Source: Akkermansia muciniphila (lineage in GTDB: Bacteria > Verrucomicrobiota > Verrucomicrobiia > Verrucomicrobiales > Akkermansiaceae). Taken from it: 51,849 bases of DNA. Location: contig CAMAYN010000003.1 of NCBI GenBank assembly GCA_945862285.1, positions 1 to 51,849 of the forward strand. Reading direction: 5' to 3'. A program made the position numbers and the translations under genes. Of this stretch, positions 18,905 through 29,973 are shown piece by piece. The notes under the pieces are model-generated. The model had not been told where the DNA came from. It ran no database searches and saw only the letters and a list, made by a program, of their open reading frames with translations. Each line of letters opens with the position of its first letter. Position 1 is the stretch's first letter.

Positions 18905-21900
18905 GGAGAGACTCTCAAGCGCAGATAAACGCTGCGAGGCGTTGCGCCCGATGTGATGGTAAGCAGAGCACGTATGGTTTCAGGATCTTCTGATGCGGCA
19001 GAAATGGTGCTCAGCGCGATGGTGGCAGTATGGGTCCCATTACTCTGCCCCGAGGTGAACCAATGGGCTAGGTCAGTGGACCATTCTACTGTGGCGGTGA
19101 CATCCGTGCTAGATTTTTTATGTGGAAAACTCGCGGCGAAGCTGTCTTTGTTGACTGTGTCAGCAGTAACTGTGGCGTGGCTGGCGGCAATGTTACCATG
19201 AGATCCCATGTAGTATTCTATGATGTTTTCTACACCATCGCCATCAGGATCAGCATTGGCAGCACCAAGGTTGTGAGTGAATAGAAATGCTTGGAGCGGA
19301 CGATCCGCGATGATGCCAGAAGCGGAAATCGCTGCACCACTTGAGTAATGAGTGGAGGCAACAAGGGACAGATTCAACATTTCCTCACCTTCGTTCTCTT
19401 CATCAGCAAGTACGGTCACGGGGATGACGGCGGATACCGCACCAGCGGGGATTTCTATACTGCCAGAGAGAATGGCAAAATCACGCCCTGCGCTAGCACC
19501 CGTGGTGGTATAATTTACCGTCAGTGCCGTTGTGGTATCACCAGTGCGGCTGACGGTGAAGGCGAGGGATTGATCGGCTCCATACTCACCTGCTGAGGCA
19601 TCAGTAGCTACCACGGAAACTTCAGGGATGGGGGGTGGAGGCAGAAGGTTTAAGGGGACGGCGAGAAAGCGGAAGTCGATACTTTCAAAATCGCCCGTGA
19701 GTTCTGGCAGGTCTTGGGTAAAGATACGAAAGGCATTACCGTTGCTGCTGTAACTTAGGAGATTATCTACGGCAGCAGTGCTGATGGTAGAGTCCGCAGT
19801 AAGGAAGAGCGCGGTGTTTGACGGATTGATTACTGAGCCATCGCCAAAGGTGATTTCATAGTAGGATTGATGCGCCGTGAAGGTGCCGCCTAGCGACTGG
19901 AGAGTGCTATTGAGCAAAGTAGGAGAGCGCACGATGCTGTCTTGGTTTTGCGCGTAAACGATACCACTCAAGACACCTGTGGTTGCTGGCGGCAGGTAAA
20001 GGAAGCTGAAGGGGCTGTCCTGCGAGGTCGATGCATTATCTCGTGTATCGATAATCCATGCACCATTGGCCATGCGCACGGAGAGAACGTTGTCAGCATC
20101 AACGCCTGTATTACCATTCGGGGAGGCCATGAGGTTTCCCGCTAGTGAGAGGCCATTTACTGAATAGAGCCCGGTGCCAATTTTAGATACCGTAACTCCA
20201 GTCGGAAGGCTACCAGCAAGAATGCTTCCCGCCGCTGAAACGATGGCGCCAGTAGAGCCACTTGCTAGGGGAAAGTAAGCTGCGGCAGTGCCAGAGCTTT
20301 GTTTCGAAGTGCTCGGATTCACTCCTGAGGGGTTATTGTGGGCATTGTCTATCACGTTGATCAATGCGAACCCTGACGGATTGGCATAAGCGTACGAAAT
20401 ATTATCTGCGGAAGTGGTGCCGACGTTTGCGGGGTTATTCCAGTTCGAAGCGAGGGTAATACCGCCTAGAAATGGTGCAGCCGTATCGTTCACTTTCAGT
20501 TCGATGTTTCCGATACTTGTGCCAGGCTGGGTAAATCCATACGGCGCGGGAGAGGTCGCTGTGACCGTCCAAGTAGGCGGATTAAAAAGCCCTGTGGAGA
20601 CTTTCGTGACATCTGGTACTTGAGCCTCCACCGGGGGCGGCGAAACGACGACGGAGATGGGAACTGCCGCCGCTTCGAGGTTCTCATCATCGATGGCCTT
20701 GGCGATGATAGTGTAGCTTCCCACAGGCACATTTTGCCACTCGAATTGGTAAGGTGGGCTGCTGACCTCGCCAAGCAGGCTCGTGCCAGAATAGAAACGG
20801 ACTTTGCTGATTTGGCCATCCGCATCGGCTGCTTGGGCACTGATCGTAATGTTTGCAGGAGAAGAAAAATTGGCACCATTTTGCGGGTTAGTAATCATGA
20901 TGGAGGGCGGGGCGACAACACCTTTCACTGTGAAATGATGCAGAGAACTCGTTTCGGTAACATTACCATCACTCACCGTGGCAAACCATTCATAGCGACC
21001 TCCAAGCGCGCGGTCCGGCCATGGGACTGAGGCGGTTCCAGAAGAGAGGGTAACTGTCCCGATTTCCGTGAACGGGCCGATGCCTCCGGAAAGATCCATA
21101 TTGAGGGAAAACTGGCTATTGCTGTCAGTCTCGTATTGATCAAGTGTAGGCGAATAGGTTTGCACATCGATGCGATTCAATGATGGGCGGAATTTCATGA
21201 TGCGCAACCAACCGTCACCGCCATTGGGGCGTCCTTGATAGTCCGCAAGAATGCTATGAACCGTGCGTCCCTCAAATTTGTCTTCGCGCCTTCCCTCATT
21301 ATGAATGTGACCTCCATGCATGAGCACGAGGTTTGGGTTGTCTTTTAATGCTTGGTAGATAGCAGATCCTTGGGGGCTGAAAGAGGCGGGATTCCCCCCG
21401 CCGACAAGGTAATGCGTAATCACGATACCGCGGCGATTTGGATGCGCCTTGAGTAGCGCGTCTGCCCATTCAAGATCATCAACATCCTGTGTGGTATCAT
21501 ACTCTAAACTGATGACGATGAAGTCAATGCCACCGGCGGTAAACAGAATGAAATTGTTATCGGCACTTGAAGGAATCGATGTGCCGCCATAGTAGGCTTT
21601 ACCAGCAAAATGGTTTACGTTTGTCGTAGGATGAACACCGAAGTAGGTGTTAAAATTCGTCGTTGTGCCGTTCGCATCACCAATGGGGGTTTGGTCATGA
21701 TTTCCAACCGCGAGAACATAAGGCAAGCCATCGGAAAGAAGAGTTGTAGTCGGGTTTTCTAGGCGATACATAGCGTTAGAAGCATTCGTCCACTCGTTGC
21801 GAGCGGTGGATGGGTTATCACCGTGTTCGGTAATGTCGCCCAAGTGAAGCACGGCCGCGATGTTCAGTTGATCCTTTTCTGCGACGATCCAATCCGTCTG

Positions 21901-24267
21901 CGCGGAGAAAATGCTGGCACGATTCCCCCCTGTGTTTTCCGAGTAATATTGCGTATCGGGAAGGGCAACGATGGTGAAATCACGAATGTCATTGACGCCA
22001 CCAAGTGGGCGACCAAAGAATTTCACCGTGAGATTTCCTCCATCAAGATCAGATACATGGGCAGACAGCGTGGCATTGATCGGCACATTCGTGGCGTTAT
22101 TCGAGGGGACTGCTAACGAAATGCTCGGCGCGATATTCAGATTAAATGGTGCTCCTGAAGTGCGCAAAGCTCCACCAACCATGGAACCATTGACAACGGA
22201 TCCAGCGGAACTGGCGATGGAGTTTCCCTGCGTTTCATTCATGGCATAGCGAGCGACAAGACCAGTTGCCGCAGGGATTTGGGAATTGATGGCACTTTTC
22301 AATTCCGCATCGGAACGCGCCGTGTTCCAAATTCGGACTTCGTCGATGAAACCATGAAAATACCCTTGCCGAACACCCTTAGAATTCATCGCGGTGCCAA
22401 GTCCAGCGTGCTGGGTAGAAATATTTTCCGGTAATTGTCCACTGGTATCCACAGTGGCCTCTAACGAACCATTTAAGTATAAACGCCACGCTGTGCCATC
22501 AAAGGAAACTGCCGCGTGCTGCCAAACGCCGATGGGAACTACGCTTCTACCAATGACGGGATGATTTAGACCATTGCTTCGATTTTCAAAGTCTGCTGCA
22601 AGTTTTCCAGAGGCTAGCTCGATGCCTAAGAAATAATTACAGTTCACGCCGGAACTATCATTTTCTCCTCGTCCCTTCGTGATAAGCGGGTATGCGGTGA
22701 TTCCGCCAGTGCCTGTATCTGCCCCTGAACCGCCAAGCTCACGTTTAAACCAACATTCTAGCGTGAAGGTGGAAAGCTTGAGGGCAGGATGATCGCCAAA
22801 GGTGACGTGGTCATCCTCGCCGTCGAAGTAAAGTCCGCCCGTTCCACTGACTGGTTTGACTTGGATGGTAATGGGACTGCTCGATGTGGTGGCACCATCG
22901 TCGTCAGTGACGGTGGCATGGAGAACATACTTCCCTGGAGCTGTTGCATTCCATGTAAAATGGTAAGGAGCTATGCTGTCATCTCCAAGCAATTTGCCGC
23001 CTGCAAAAAACTGAACCTTAGAGACTGCGGAGTCGTCATTGGCTGATACCTCATAGATGATGGGTTCACCGACCGTGAAATTACTACCATTCGATGGTGA
23101 CGAAAGGCTCAGCGTGGGCGGCGGGTTTGTGGGATCGACAACAAAGAATGCAAAGCTGAAAACATCCTCTTCTGCATCAGCCATATCCTCCAATACTGGT
23201 GGCGAAGCGTTATTGATGAGATCACGGCTTTCTATGATCCAACGATGATTTGTCGCATCCCATGTATGAGATACGATGTTATCTCTATTGTTAGTTATAC
23301 CTCCAGCGGGAGTCACAACGAGTGTACCGCTAGCGTCGGTATGTCCTGGAATTTGTAAAAACCAAATACCTGTTCCGCCTTTCGTTACCAAAAAATTTCC
23401 TGCTGCTATGTCTGTGCTGGCATTTCCATTCACTCGCCCAATGGCATGCAATCGATCCGAACCGACGGCACTGATCGGCAAATAGACGAAAGCAATCCCG
23501 TCGTTTTCATGCGTATCGCCATCAGCTTCATTGTCGTGGCAAAAAATCGTGAACGACCCATCGGCATTGGCGCGAGACAGCGCGAAGTTGTCCTCATTCT
23601 TCGCGCCGTTGACGAGAAGGATGCCGTTTTGACTCGTGGCAGGAAGCGATGCGCCTTGAGGAGTGAAGCTTCCTAAGCGTAGTGTGTATTGCCCCACATT
23701 TTCTGTGGAATCAAAAATCGTGAAATTGCCTGGATCGGTCGCCCCACTCCCAAGCGTAAGTCCTGTGCTGCCGACGATGCTGCCTAACGCGCCGTTATTT
23801 GTGGAATTCCGGACAATACCTCCAAGCCATTCGTTATAGGGTAAATAAACGAATGAGGCGTTGATATTTACTTCGTCACCCTGAGGAGAGCGATGAATCG
23901 CGATATAATAATCGCTGCCGCCTGCATCAGGGCCAAAGGAACTCGTAGCAAAAAAATCGCCCATCGTGCTTCCTTGAGCATTGTTATTTCGTGTGAGTTC
24001 GAAGATGGAGGTGATGAGCACACCATTTTGAGGGTCGATACCTGAGCCGAAATCGAGGCTGTAGTCACCACGATTGCCGTCTTTAATGATCACACCAGAG
24101 GAACTGCCGCGACCGAGAGCGAGAGCCACTGAAGGATTAGCACCAGCAAAAGAATCGTTACCAGTATTGAGCTGAGTAGCAACGACAGTCCCAAATTCCG
24201 TGGCAGTTGCAGAAACAAGTAACAGCGCGGTGGCAGCTGAGACTAGACAAGTAGAGAAATTTTTCAT
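18901..24267 (-). CDS. giant secreted protein: Ig-like + LamG + calcineurin-like metallophosphoesterase + Ig-like + Calx-beta
   Basis: Signal peptide; LamG GLYFDGEDDHVTFGDHPALKLSTFTLECWFKRE; MPE motifs ALPDTQYY, HLGDITEHGD, AVGNHDQT, VITHYL, GGHIHNEG; C-terminal DPDGDGVENIIEYYMG. Confidence 0.88.
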   Translation of the reverse strand: MKNFSTCLVSAATALLLVSATATEFGTVVATQLNTGNDSFAGANPSVALALGRGSSSGVIIKDGNRGDYSLDFGSGIDPQNGVLITSIFELTRNNNAQGSTMGDFFATSSFGPDAGGSDYYIAIHRSPQGDEVNINASFVYLPYNEWLGGIVRNSTNNGALGSIVGSTGLTLGSGATDPGNFTIFDSTENVGQYTLRLGSFTPQGASLPATSQNGILLVNGAKNEDNFALSRANADGSFTIFCHDNEADGDTHENDGIAFVYLPISAVGSDRLHAIGRVNGNASTDIAAGNFLVTKGGTGIWFLQIPGHTDASGTLVVTPAGGITNNRDNIVSHTWDATNHRWIIESRDLINNASPPVLEDMADAEEDVFSFAFFVVDPTNPPPTLSLSSPSNGSNFTVGEPIIYEVSANDDSAVSKVQFFAGGKLLGDDSIAPYHFTWNATAPGKYVLHATVTDDDGATTSSSPITIQVKPVSGTGGLYFDGEDDHVTFGDHPALKLSTFTLECWFKRELGGSGADTGTGGITAYPLITKGRGENDSSGVNCNYFLGIELASGKLAADFENRSNGLNHPVIGRSVVPIGVWQHAAVSFDGTAWRLYLNGSLEATVDTSGQLPENISTQHAGLGTAMNSKGVRQGYFHGFIDEVRIWNTARSDAELKSAINSQIPAATGLVARYAMNETQGNSIASSAGSVVNGSMVGGALRTSGAPFNLNIAPSISLAVPSNNATNVPINATLSAHVSDLDGGNLTVKFFGRPLGGVNDIRDFTIVALPDTQYYSENTGGNRASIFSAQTDWIVAEKDQLNIAAVLHLGDITEHGDNPSTARNEWTNASNAMYRLENPTTTLLSDGLPYVLAVGNHDQTPIGDANGTTTNFNTYFGVHPTTNVNHFAGKAYYGGTSIPSSADNNFILFTAGGIDFIVISLEYDTTQDVDDLEWADALLKAHPNRRGIVITHYLVGGGNPASFSPQGSAIYQALKDNPNLVLMHGGHIHNEGRREDKFEGRTVHSILADYQGRPNGGDGWLRIMKFRPSLNRIDVQTYSPTLDQYETDSNSQFSLNMDLSGGIGPFTEIGTVTLSSGTASVPWPDRALGGRYEWFATVSDGNVTETSSLHHFTVKGVVAPPSIMITNPQNGANFSSPANITISAQAADADGQISKVRFYSGTSLLGEVSSPPYQFEWQNVPVGSYTIIAKAIDDENLEAAAVPISVVVSPPPVEAQVPDVTKVSTGLFNPPTWTVTATSPAPYGFTQPGTSIGNIELKVNDTAAPFLGGITLASNWNNPANVGTTSADNISYAYANPSGFALINVIDNAHNNPSGVNPSTSKQSSGTAAAYFPLASGSTGAIVSAAGSILAGSLPTGVTVSKIGTGLYSVNGLSLAGNLMASPNGNTGVDADNVLSVRMANGAWIIDTRDNASTSQDSPFSFLYLPPATTGVLSGIVYAQNQDSIVRSPTLLNSTLQSLGGTFTAHQSYYEITFGDGSVINPSNTALFLTADSTISTAAVDNLLSYSSNGNAFRIFTQDLPELTGDFESIDFRFLAVPLNLLPPPPIPEVSVVATDASAGEYGADQSLAFTVSRTGDTTTALTVNYTTTGASAGRDFAILSGSIEIPAGAVSAVIPVTVLADEENEGEEMLNLSLVASTHYSSGAAISASGIIADRPLQAFLFTHNLGAANADPDGDGVENIIEYYMGSHGNIAASHATVTADTVNKDSFAASFPHKKSSTDVTATVEWSTDLAHWFTSGQSNGTHTATIALSTISAASEDPETIRALLTITSGATPRSVYLRLRVSP

Positions 24268-24441
24268 GTAACTGTAATCGTAGCGGTTTGCATTTATTAG
24301 CCTATTTATCGGAATTCCCGCTTAGAGGCCGAACGGCCATGCCTTGTTTAGAGTAATCATTAAAGTTAATTCATTCTTAGCATTCACAACTGCCGCAAAT
24401 TTGATACTTCAAATTGTGTCCTACCATAACAAACATCAATT

Positions 24442-24459
24442 TGTGACAATTCCGACAGG
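24442..24459. promoter_or_regulatory. partial match to the shared element (TTGTGACAATTCCGACAGG) in a divergent promoter region
   Basis: AAACATCAATTTGTGACAATTCCGACAGG aligns with AAACATGAATATGGTGACAATTGTGTCACAGG at 37411-37442; the second half-site is degenerate. Confidence 0.35.
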
Positions 24460-24587
24460 TAATACCATCTAGCACAGGCGGCACTGGGATGCTGATTGAT
24501 TTTATATAAATTACATTCTACCAAATATATATATTTACCGAATACATCTTGACTCGTTTGACATACTCATCATCTATTTCGCCTGCG

Positions 24588-25589
24588 ATGTTCACTCAAT
24601 CCCTCAACCTCCCTATTCTAATCTCACTTGCTACAAGCTCTTTCGCTTCTGCGGATGAGACCATCCAACGCATCGGCATCATTGGCTGCCATAAACAAAA
24701 TGAGCCTGCTCCTGCATTAGCTCGCTACATTGAGGCCAAGCCTGATCTGCTTCTCTGGATCGGCGATAACGTCTATGCCGACACCAAAAAAAATCCGCAA
24801 TTCATCCAGCTATCTCTGGATCGCTTAGCTGCGCAAGAGGGCTTCTCTGAGCTGCGCAAGCAAGTCCCTTTTGTCGTCACATGGGATGATCATGATTACG
24901 GTTACAATGACGCTGGTAAGAACTACGTCTTCAAAAAAGAGAGTAAAGAAATCTTCCGCGAATTTTGGCAAATGCAGGAACATATTCCCGCAGACCGAGA
25001 TGGCATTTATCATTCCCGCTACTTTGAGACCAATGGGCACAAACTGCAAATGATCTTGCTCGACCCACGCTATAATCGTGATGACCCGGGACCAAGTGCC
25101 GATACCCTTGGAGAAAACCAATGGAAATGGCTGGCTGAGGAACTGCGTAAGCCTGCTGATCTAAGGTTGCTCGTCTCAGGGTATCAAGTCCTGCTCGATG
25201 CGGAATCCGGTTCTGAAACTTGGGCCTTATTTCCTACCGCACGTGACCGACTTTTCAAAACCATCCGCGAGGCCAAAGCCGAGCACCTTGTTTTCCTCAC
25301 TGGCGATCAACACTACGGCGAGGTCTGTAGATCCCGTAATGTTCTGGGTTACGATGCGATTGAATTACAATTTTCTGGCCTCAACCAAATCGAAAAACCA
25401 GAATTTAACTCCACGAGAGTTTCTGCCGTATCGAAGTCGAAGCACAGCTATGCGATGCTCGACATTCAATGGGAAAAATCGAAGACGGATGCGCCTCATC
25501 TGCTATTCCAAATACATGATGCCACTACCAAAATGGCGGAAGTTGTCTATCGAGTAAATTTCTCCGAGATTGAGTCTCCCAAACCGTAA
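24588..25589 (+). CDS. PhoD-like alkaline phosphatase D family protein
   Basis: IIGCHKQNEPAPALARYIEAKPDLLLWIGDNVYADT...VTWDDHDYGYNDAGKNY...LTGDQHYGEV; probable signal peptide from the Met at 24588 (the ORF track starts at 24549). Confidence 0.87.
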   Translation: MFTQSLNLPILISLATSSFASADETIQRIGIIGCHKQNEPAPALARYIEAKPDLLLWIGDNVYADTKKNPQFIQLSLDRLAAQEGFSELRKQVPFVVTWDDHDYGYNDAGKNYVFKKESKEIFREFWQMQEHIPADRDGIYHSRYFETNGHKLQMILLDPRYNRDDPGPSADTLGENQWKWLAEELRKPADLRLLVSGYQVLLDAESGSETWALFPTARDRLFKTIREAKAEHLVFLTGDQHYGEVCRSRNVLGYDAIELQFSGLNQIEKPEFNSTRVSAVSKSKHSYAMLDIQWEKSKTDAPHLLFQIHDATTKMAEVVYRVNFSEIESPKP

Positions 25590-25607
25590 TTTGTAATACC
25601 ATGACCA

Positions 25608-26417
25608 TTACGGCGCGCCTTTTCCCTGATCAAGTTGTGTGCGCAACCAAGCCGGGCGATTTGTGGTGATGGATGCTACGCCCATGGCGCGGAAACGCTT
25701 AGCTATCGTACCGTCATCGACAGTCCAAACGTGCAATCCGTGTCCTTGCTGTAAAATGTTTTGCGCAAAGGGATGATCAACGCGAGCATCCGCTTGGATG
25801 CCAATACCACTAGCGCGGAGTTGCATTAAGGTCTTACCAATCTCATCTACACTCGGTGACAGCGGTGATTTATTGTGAAATGCGGTAAGCCAATTCGCCA
25901 CAAGATCGGGTGCTTGTTCGCGTATCGTTGAGATGACTTTTTGATTAAAAGAAATGATGACGATTTGCTCGCGTGGGAGGTTGCTTTTCTTCAGCGATTC
26001 AATTAGAAAGGGTATAATTTCCTGATTTGACTTAATCTCAATGAAGATTTTCTTCTTCTCGGGGACTGTTTTGAGAACATCATCCAGTGTAGGCATCCTA
26101 ACATCTTTCCACTGGGGGCTTTTCCATGAGCCCACATCCAGTCGCTGCAAGTCTGCGAGATTGGTTTGGGAAATGATCAATTTTTCACCGCTGACTCGCT
26201 TTGTATCGAAGTCGTGAATGCACACAATTTTTTTATCTGCGGTCAGATGAAAGTCGCCCTCTATGCCGTCGGCACCTTGTTTCCATGCTAGTTCAAAGGC
26301 GGGCAATGTGTTCTCGGGCGCATCATGAGATGCACCGCGGTGAGCGATAATCCACGGCTCGGCGGCCTGCAATGTGGCGATCAAAATTGTTAGTATGGGA
26401 GCTAGAATGTAGTGCAT
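25608..26417 (-). CDS. secreted glycerophosphodiester phosphodiesterase
   Basis: PWIIAHRGASHDAPENTLPAFELAWKQGADGIEGDFHLTADKKIVCIHDFDTKRV, IFIEIKS, HVWTVDD. Confidence 0.93.
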   Translation of the reverse strand: MHYILAPILTILIATLQAAEPWIIAHRGASHDAPENTLPAFELAWKQGADGIEGDFHLTADKKIVCIHDFDTKRVSGEKLIISQTNLADLQRLDVGSWKSPQWKDVRMPTLDDVLKTVPEKKKIFIEIKSNQEIIPFLIESLKKSNLPREQIVIISFNQKVISTIREQAPDLVANWLTAFHNKSPLSPSVDEIGKTLMQLRASGIGIQADARVDHPFAQNILQQGHGLHVWTVDDGTIAKRFRAMGVASITTNRPAWLRTQLDQGKGAP

Positions 26418-26427
26418 ATTGAATTTC

Positions 26428-29400
26428 TTAGATTTCCGCTTCGGTCAGCCAGCGGAAGTTAACGATGGCGAAGTTACGTCCGAATTTTTTGTTAATTGGA
26501 TTAAGATTCAAAGCGGTTTGCATCACATCGTCATCTGGATCGACGAAGTACGGCGTACGTTGGAGAATCACTTCACACCATGCGCGTTGCATGACCCGCC
26601 CACTCGAAGGCTCGAGGGATTCTCCACAAACACGCAGACGGAAAGTATCAGAACGCACGGATAAAGCTGGACCGATCATTTGCAAGACATCCGCTTGGGT
26701 AAGGAAGCCTGGAGCACCCCAAGCGACTGAGTTAGGCTTCATTGTTTGTTCGAGACTCGTTGCGTCCCTAATATTGTCCATGTGTCGATAGTCGGGCAGT
26801 GGTGAAGCATTATTTAGTGGGAATTCTTCTTCAAGCGAACTGTTAATGCCAGAAAGGTCGATGGCAGCTTGCAGAGCACCTTTTTTACCCGTTTCATCAT
26901 CCACAAGGCGGCGGTTAACAAAATCTGACAGGCTTACAAATGGGCCACGCAGTGCGACCTGCCGGGTGATTTCTTCTGCGAGTCGGCGAACTTCTACGCG
27001 CGACAATGTGCGTGTAGCCGACCAAACTTCATCGGCCTGTGGATCACTGCCATCCCATGATCTTCTTGGAAGCTGAAGCATCCGCGGGAAAGTGGTGAGA
27101 TTCTCGCCATATTGCTCTCCGACGGTAGAAAGGAGCATCGCCTCCCATGCGGAAACACTCAACGAATGAACGTTAAATGAGCCATCGACGGCTAAAGATG
27201 CTGCTGCACGATGAAAGTGAGTTAGGTCTGCAATTGCAGCAGAGTGCGCGTGGGGATTGACTACAATTCTTCCATTCGGGAGTCGTGCGTCGGGATTATT
27301 CATGAGAGTGGCCACTTGCTGCGCTGTGCCACTTCGTATAAAAAAGGAATCCCATAATGCGTGGTTCAGCTCGTAGCTTAAATCGAAGATGAGATTTTCA
27401 TCAATGGCTTTTTGCGCGAGAAACTCTCGAGCATGCCACGCCCAGTTGTCTTCATCTGATGCTTGGCCATTGTCGTTGTTTGATCTGCCGTCTGTTGACC
27501 AACCTATGGTGTCACGATTCCATCCGCCTTTTTCCCGATGCAATCTGTCATTACGATCTGGCTGTGTGCCTGCGGCAGGAAATCTAGGATCGGCGAGGGA
27601 ATTTCCAAAAGCATAAGTAGGATGCCAGATAAACTCAGAAAATGGCGTATGCTGAAAAGCACCTAGAGAAGCGATTTCTGCACCAGCACGTGGCACGTCA
27701 AAAAGAACCCTCGCAGAAGGTGCGCGCAAGGCTTGATCATAGGGGTCACTATGATTAATCCCCGCCCGCAGACGTGGTTGCATGGAAGCCCAATCAACAT
27801 CCGCGTCAAATAAATCCCGCGTATAAATACCAAAAAAATGTGGCGCAATGTCTGTCACATTATCTTTGCAGGTACGATAGGAATAAGAACTACGCATATT
27901 CCAAGTGGCGATGGGCGAGCACTCGAAGTGCGGAGTGCCAGCTAAAGTGCCACCTCCTATAATATTCGATGCGGTCTCGCGAAGCCATCTCATCCGGAAG
28001 CCATCGCGGGTGCGGCGGTCTGGCACCACGTTGGCGAATGGTTGGGCAAGAGTTGAGCGCGGGAATGGCACGGGATTATTTACACTCCATTGCACAGGCA
28101 ACTCGTCTTCGTCGCCATACTGGTAAGCACAACTGACGAAGCGTCCCATCGGCATACCATTAAACGTTGCCAGATTCATGGAGGCGGGCGCATTGGGTTT
28201 CCATATCATCACGTAATCATCCGCTTGTGTGTATCCTCCAGTCTGAACGTTACCGGGAGGGCGCGGCGGCACGGCTTCACGCCACTCTAGGGGAAGATCT
28301 GGGACTCGATCATTCACCAAGCCCGGCTTAGGCGGAAAGCCTTGGATAACCTGGAACAAAGGCGTATTGTCAACCCGCCGATCCATGTAAAAAGCTCGGC
28401 TGGTGCTAGGGCTGGCCTGTGGCGATAGCAAGTTTTGTGCAAAATTTACTTCATCATAAATACGATTCGCGGCAGGACTCCACACGACTGTTTCTCCAGG
28501 TGGAATGGTAGCGCCATCCATTCGAAAGAACAGACTTCCGCGCTGTGAACCACCAGTGAGCCCCCAATACATGCGATAATTGAGCTTCTGTCCATTTTGC
28601 AATGTGACCTCGATGATTTTATTGCCATTGATGTGTAAGTAAATTGCAGAAGCGGGCACAATTAGCGGGAAATTATACGGATTCCACATCGCTACACGTG
28701 GGTAGAGGTGCGTTCGCAAACCAAAGGGCGCGGTTCTAGGTGCATTTGCTGGCTCATAATAGCTGAGATTGTAATAAAGAGAACCTTCCACCAATGTGGG
28801 TAAAAGTCTCGTGTTTGATCGGTTGCGGAATTCGGTAGGTCTACTGTTCCGCCCTCCAGCTGAAATATTTGAAACGATTGGGTTTTCAGAGCTTGCGGTA
28901 TATCCATTCAAAGGTGACCTCTGGGCACGGTTTGCCCAATCTCGAAGTAATCCAATATTCGGAGAAACTTCAGCGAAGCGATCTACAGGTTGATCAGAGA
29001 GACCGATGATATTGTCCGAGTCTCTAAGGCCGGGCAGAAATACATCACCGTTTTGGTAATTCTCAATTTCACCATTACTTTCGATGAATGCGCTAAGATC
29101 ACGCTTCCAGCCTCCATGACGGACATCGGTGAGCAAGCCTCGCGTCCATACGGTGTAGTCATGAAAGGTATTCGCGATGTTATTTCCTAAAATAAATTCC
29201 GATGATCGATCCGTTGCAAATTTTTGACGATCCGCGTTCGAGGCATCAGGATTTCCCGTTGCGGAAATACTTACATCCTGAGCCAAGAGTAGGGCATCGA
29301 ATGCGCCTGAATTACTTAACTTACTAGCATCCTTCGTCGCGATGTTAGCGTGGCATCCTAGATCATCGATCCACCATGCGTAGGCTCCTGAAGTTTCCTG

Positions 29401-29970
29401 CTTAGCGTTTTGGATGTTTACTCTAGGGGCACGGACTTCTCCAGCAGTCGATGAATTGCCTCCCGAAGATCGATTGCTAACCAAACGAATGGAATTTCTT
29501 TCATCAAGCTGGCTATTTTGATTGAACTTGAGATCGGTTTCATTCCCGCTGACGAGGATCGACCTCAGATTACTCTCGCGAAAGCTAGAATCGCGTCGAT
29601 CGGTTAAACCTTTGCCGTCGCTTTCACGCTGAATCCAAGGATTTCCCGTGGGATCGACTGAGTCCCATACGCCCGTCCATTGCGAAGTGCTAACATTGCC
29701 AGCATTGCCAGCCATAGCTACGGGAGCAGAAACTCGCTGATCAGGGCCGAGGTTGTTTTGTAAACTAGCAATCGCAGCCATCATCGCGAGTCGGGCATTT
29801 GCTCTCGCTTGCTCTCGGTGTGTTGACATCTGTGATTTGCGCAATTCAATTGTCGATAGGCTCAACATGCCGACAGCGATCATCGAGAGCAGCACTAGCA
29901 TGCTTATGGTAATGACCAAAGTGAAGCCAGGATGCTCTCTCATCTGCTTACGCGCAAAGAGATTATGCAT
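26428..29970 (-). CDS. Verru_Chthon cassette protein A-type, prepilin-like N-terminus
   Basis: 1180 aa, MHNLFARKQMREHPGFTLVITISMLVLLSMIAVGMLSLSTIELRKS (pseudopilin-like); long Asn/Trp-rich body typical of Verru_Chthon cassette A proteins. Confidence 0.78.
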   Translation of the reverse strand: MHNLFARKQMREHPGFTLVITISMLVLLSMIAVGMLSLSTIELRKSQMSTHREQARANARLAMMAAIASLQNNLGPDQRVSAPVAMAGNAGNVSTSQWTGVWDSVDPTGNPWIQRESDGKGLTDRRDSSFRESNLRSILVSGNETDLKFNQNSQLDERNSIRLVSNRSSGGNSSTAGEVRAPRVNIQNAKQETSGAYAWWIDDLGCHANIATKDASKLSNSGAFDALLLAQDVSISATGNPDASNADRQKFATDRSSEFILGNNIANTFHDYTVWTRGLLTDVRHGGWKRDLSAFIESNGEIENYQNGDVFLPGLRDSDNIIGLSDQPVDRFAEVSPNIGLLRDWANRAQRSPLNGYTASSENPIVSNISAGGRNSRPTEFRNRSNTRLLPTLVEGSLYYNLSYYEPANAPRTAPFGLRTHLYPRVAMWNPYNFPLIVPASAIYLHINGNKIIEVTLQNGQKLNYRMYWGLTGGSQRGSLFFRMDGATIPPGETVVWSPAANRIYDEVNFAQNLLSPQASPSTSRAFYMDRRVDNTPLFQVIQGFPPKPGLVNDRVPDLPLEWREAVPPRPPGNVQTGGYTQADDYVMIWKPNAPASMNLATFNGMPMGRFVSCAYQYGDEDELPVQWSVNNPVPFPRSTLAQPFANVVPDRRTRDGFRMRWLRETASNIIGGGTLAGTPHFECSPIATWNMRSSYSYRTCKDNVTDIAPHFFGIYTRDLFDADVDWASMQPRLRAGINHSDPYDQALRAPSARVLFDVPRAGAEIASLGAFQHTPFSEFIWHPTYAFGNSLADPRFPAAGTQPDRNDRLHREKGGWNRDTIGWSTDGRSNNDNGQASDEDNWAWHAREFLAQKAIDENLIFDLSYELNHALWDSFFIRSGTAQQVATLMNNPDARLPNGRIVVNPHAHSAAIADLTHFHRAAASLAVDGSFNVHSLSVSAWEAMLLSTVGEQYGENLTTFPRMLQLPRRSWDGSDPQADEVWSATRTLSRVEVRRLAEEITRQVALRGPFVSLSDFVNRRLVDDETGKKGALQAAIDLSGINSSLEEEFPLNNASPLPDYRHMDNIRDATSLEQTMKPNSVAWGAPGFLTQADVLQMIGPALSVRSDTFRLRVCGESLEPSSGRVMQRAWCEVILQRTPYFVDPDDDVMQTALNLNPINKKFGRNFAIVNFRWLTEAEI

Positions 29971-29973
29971 GAT

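Noticed and set aside
24523-24536. AAATATATATATTT palindrome upstream of the PhoD-like gene
   Set aside because: Low-complexity AT sequence expected by chance in promoter regions.
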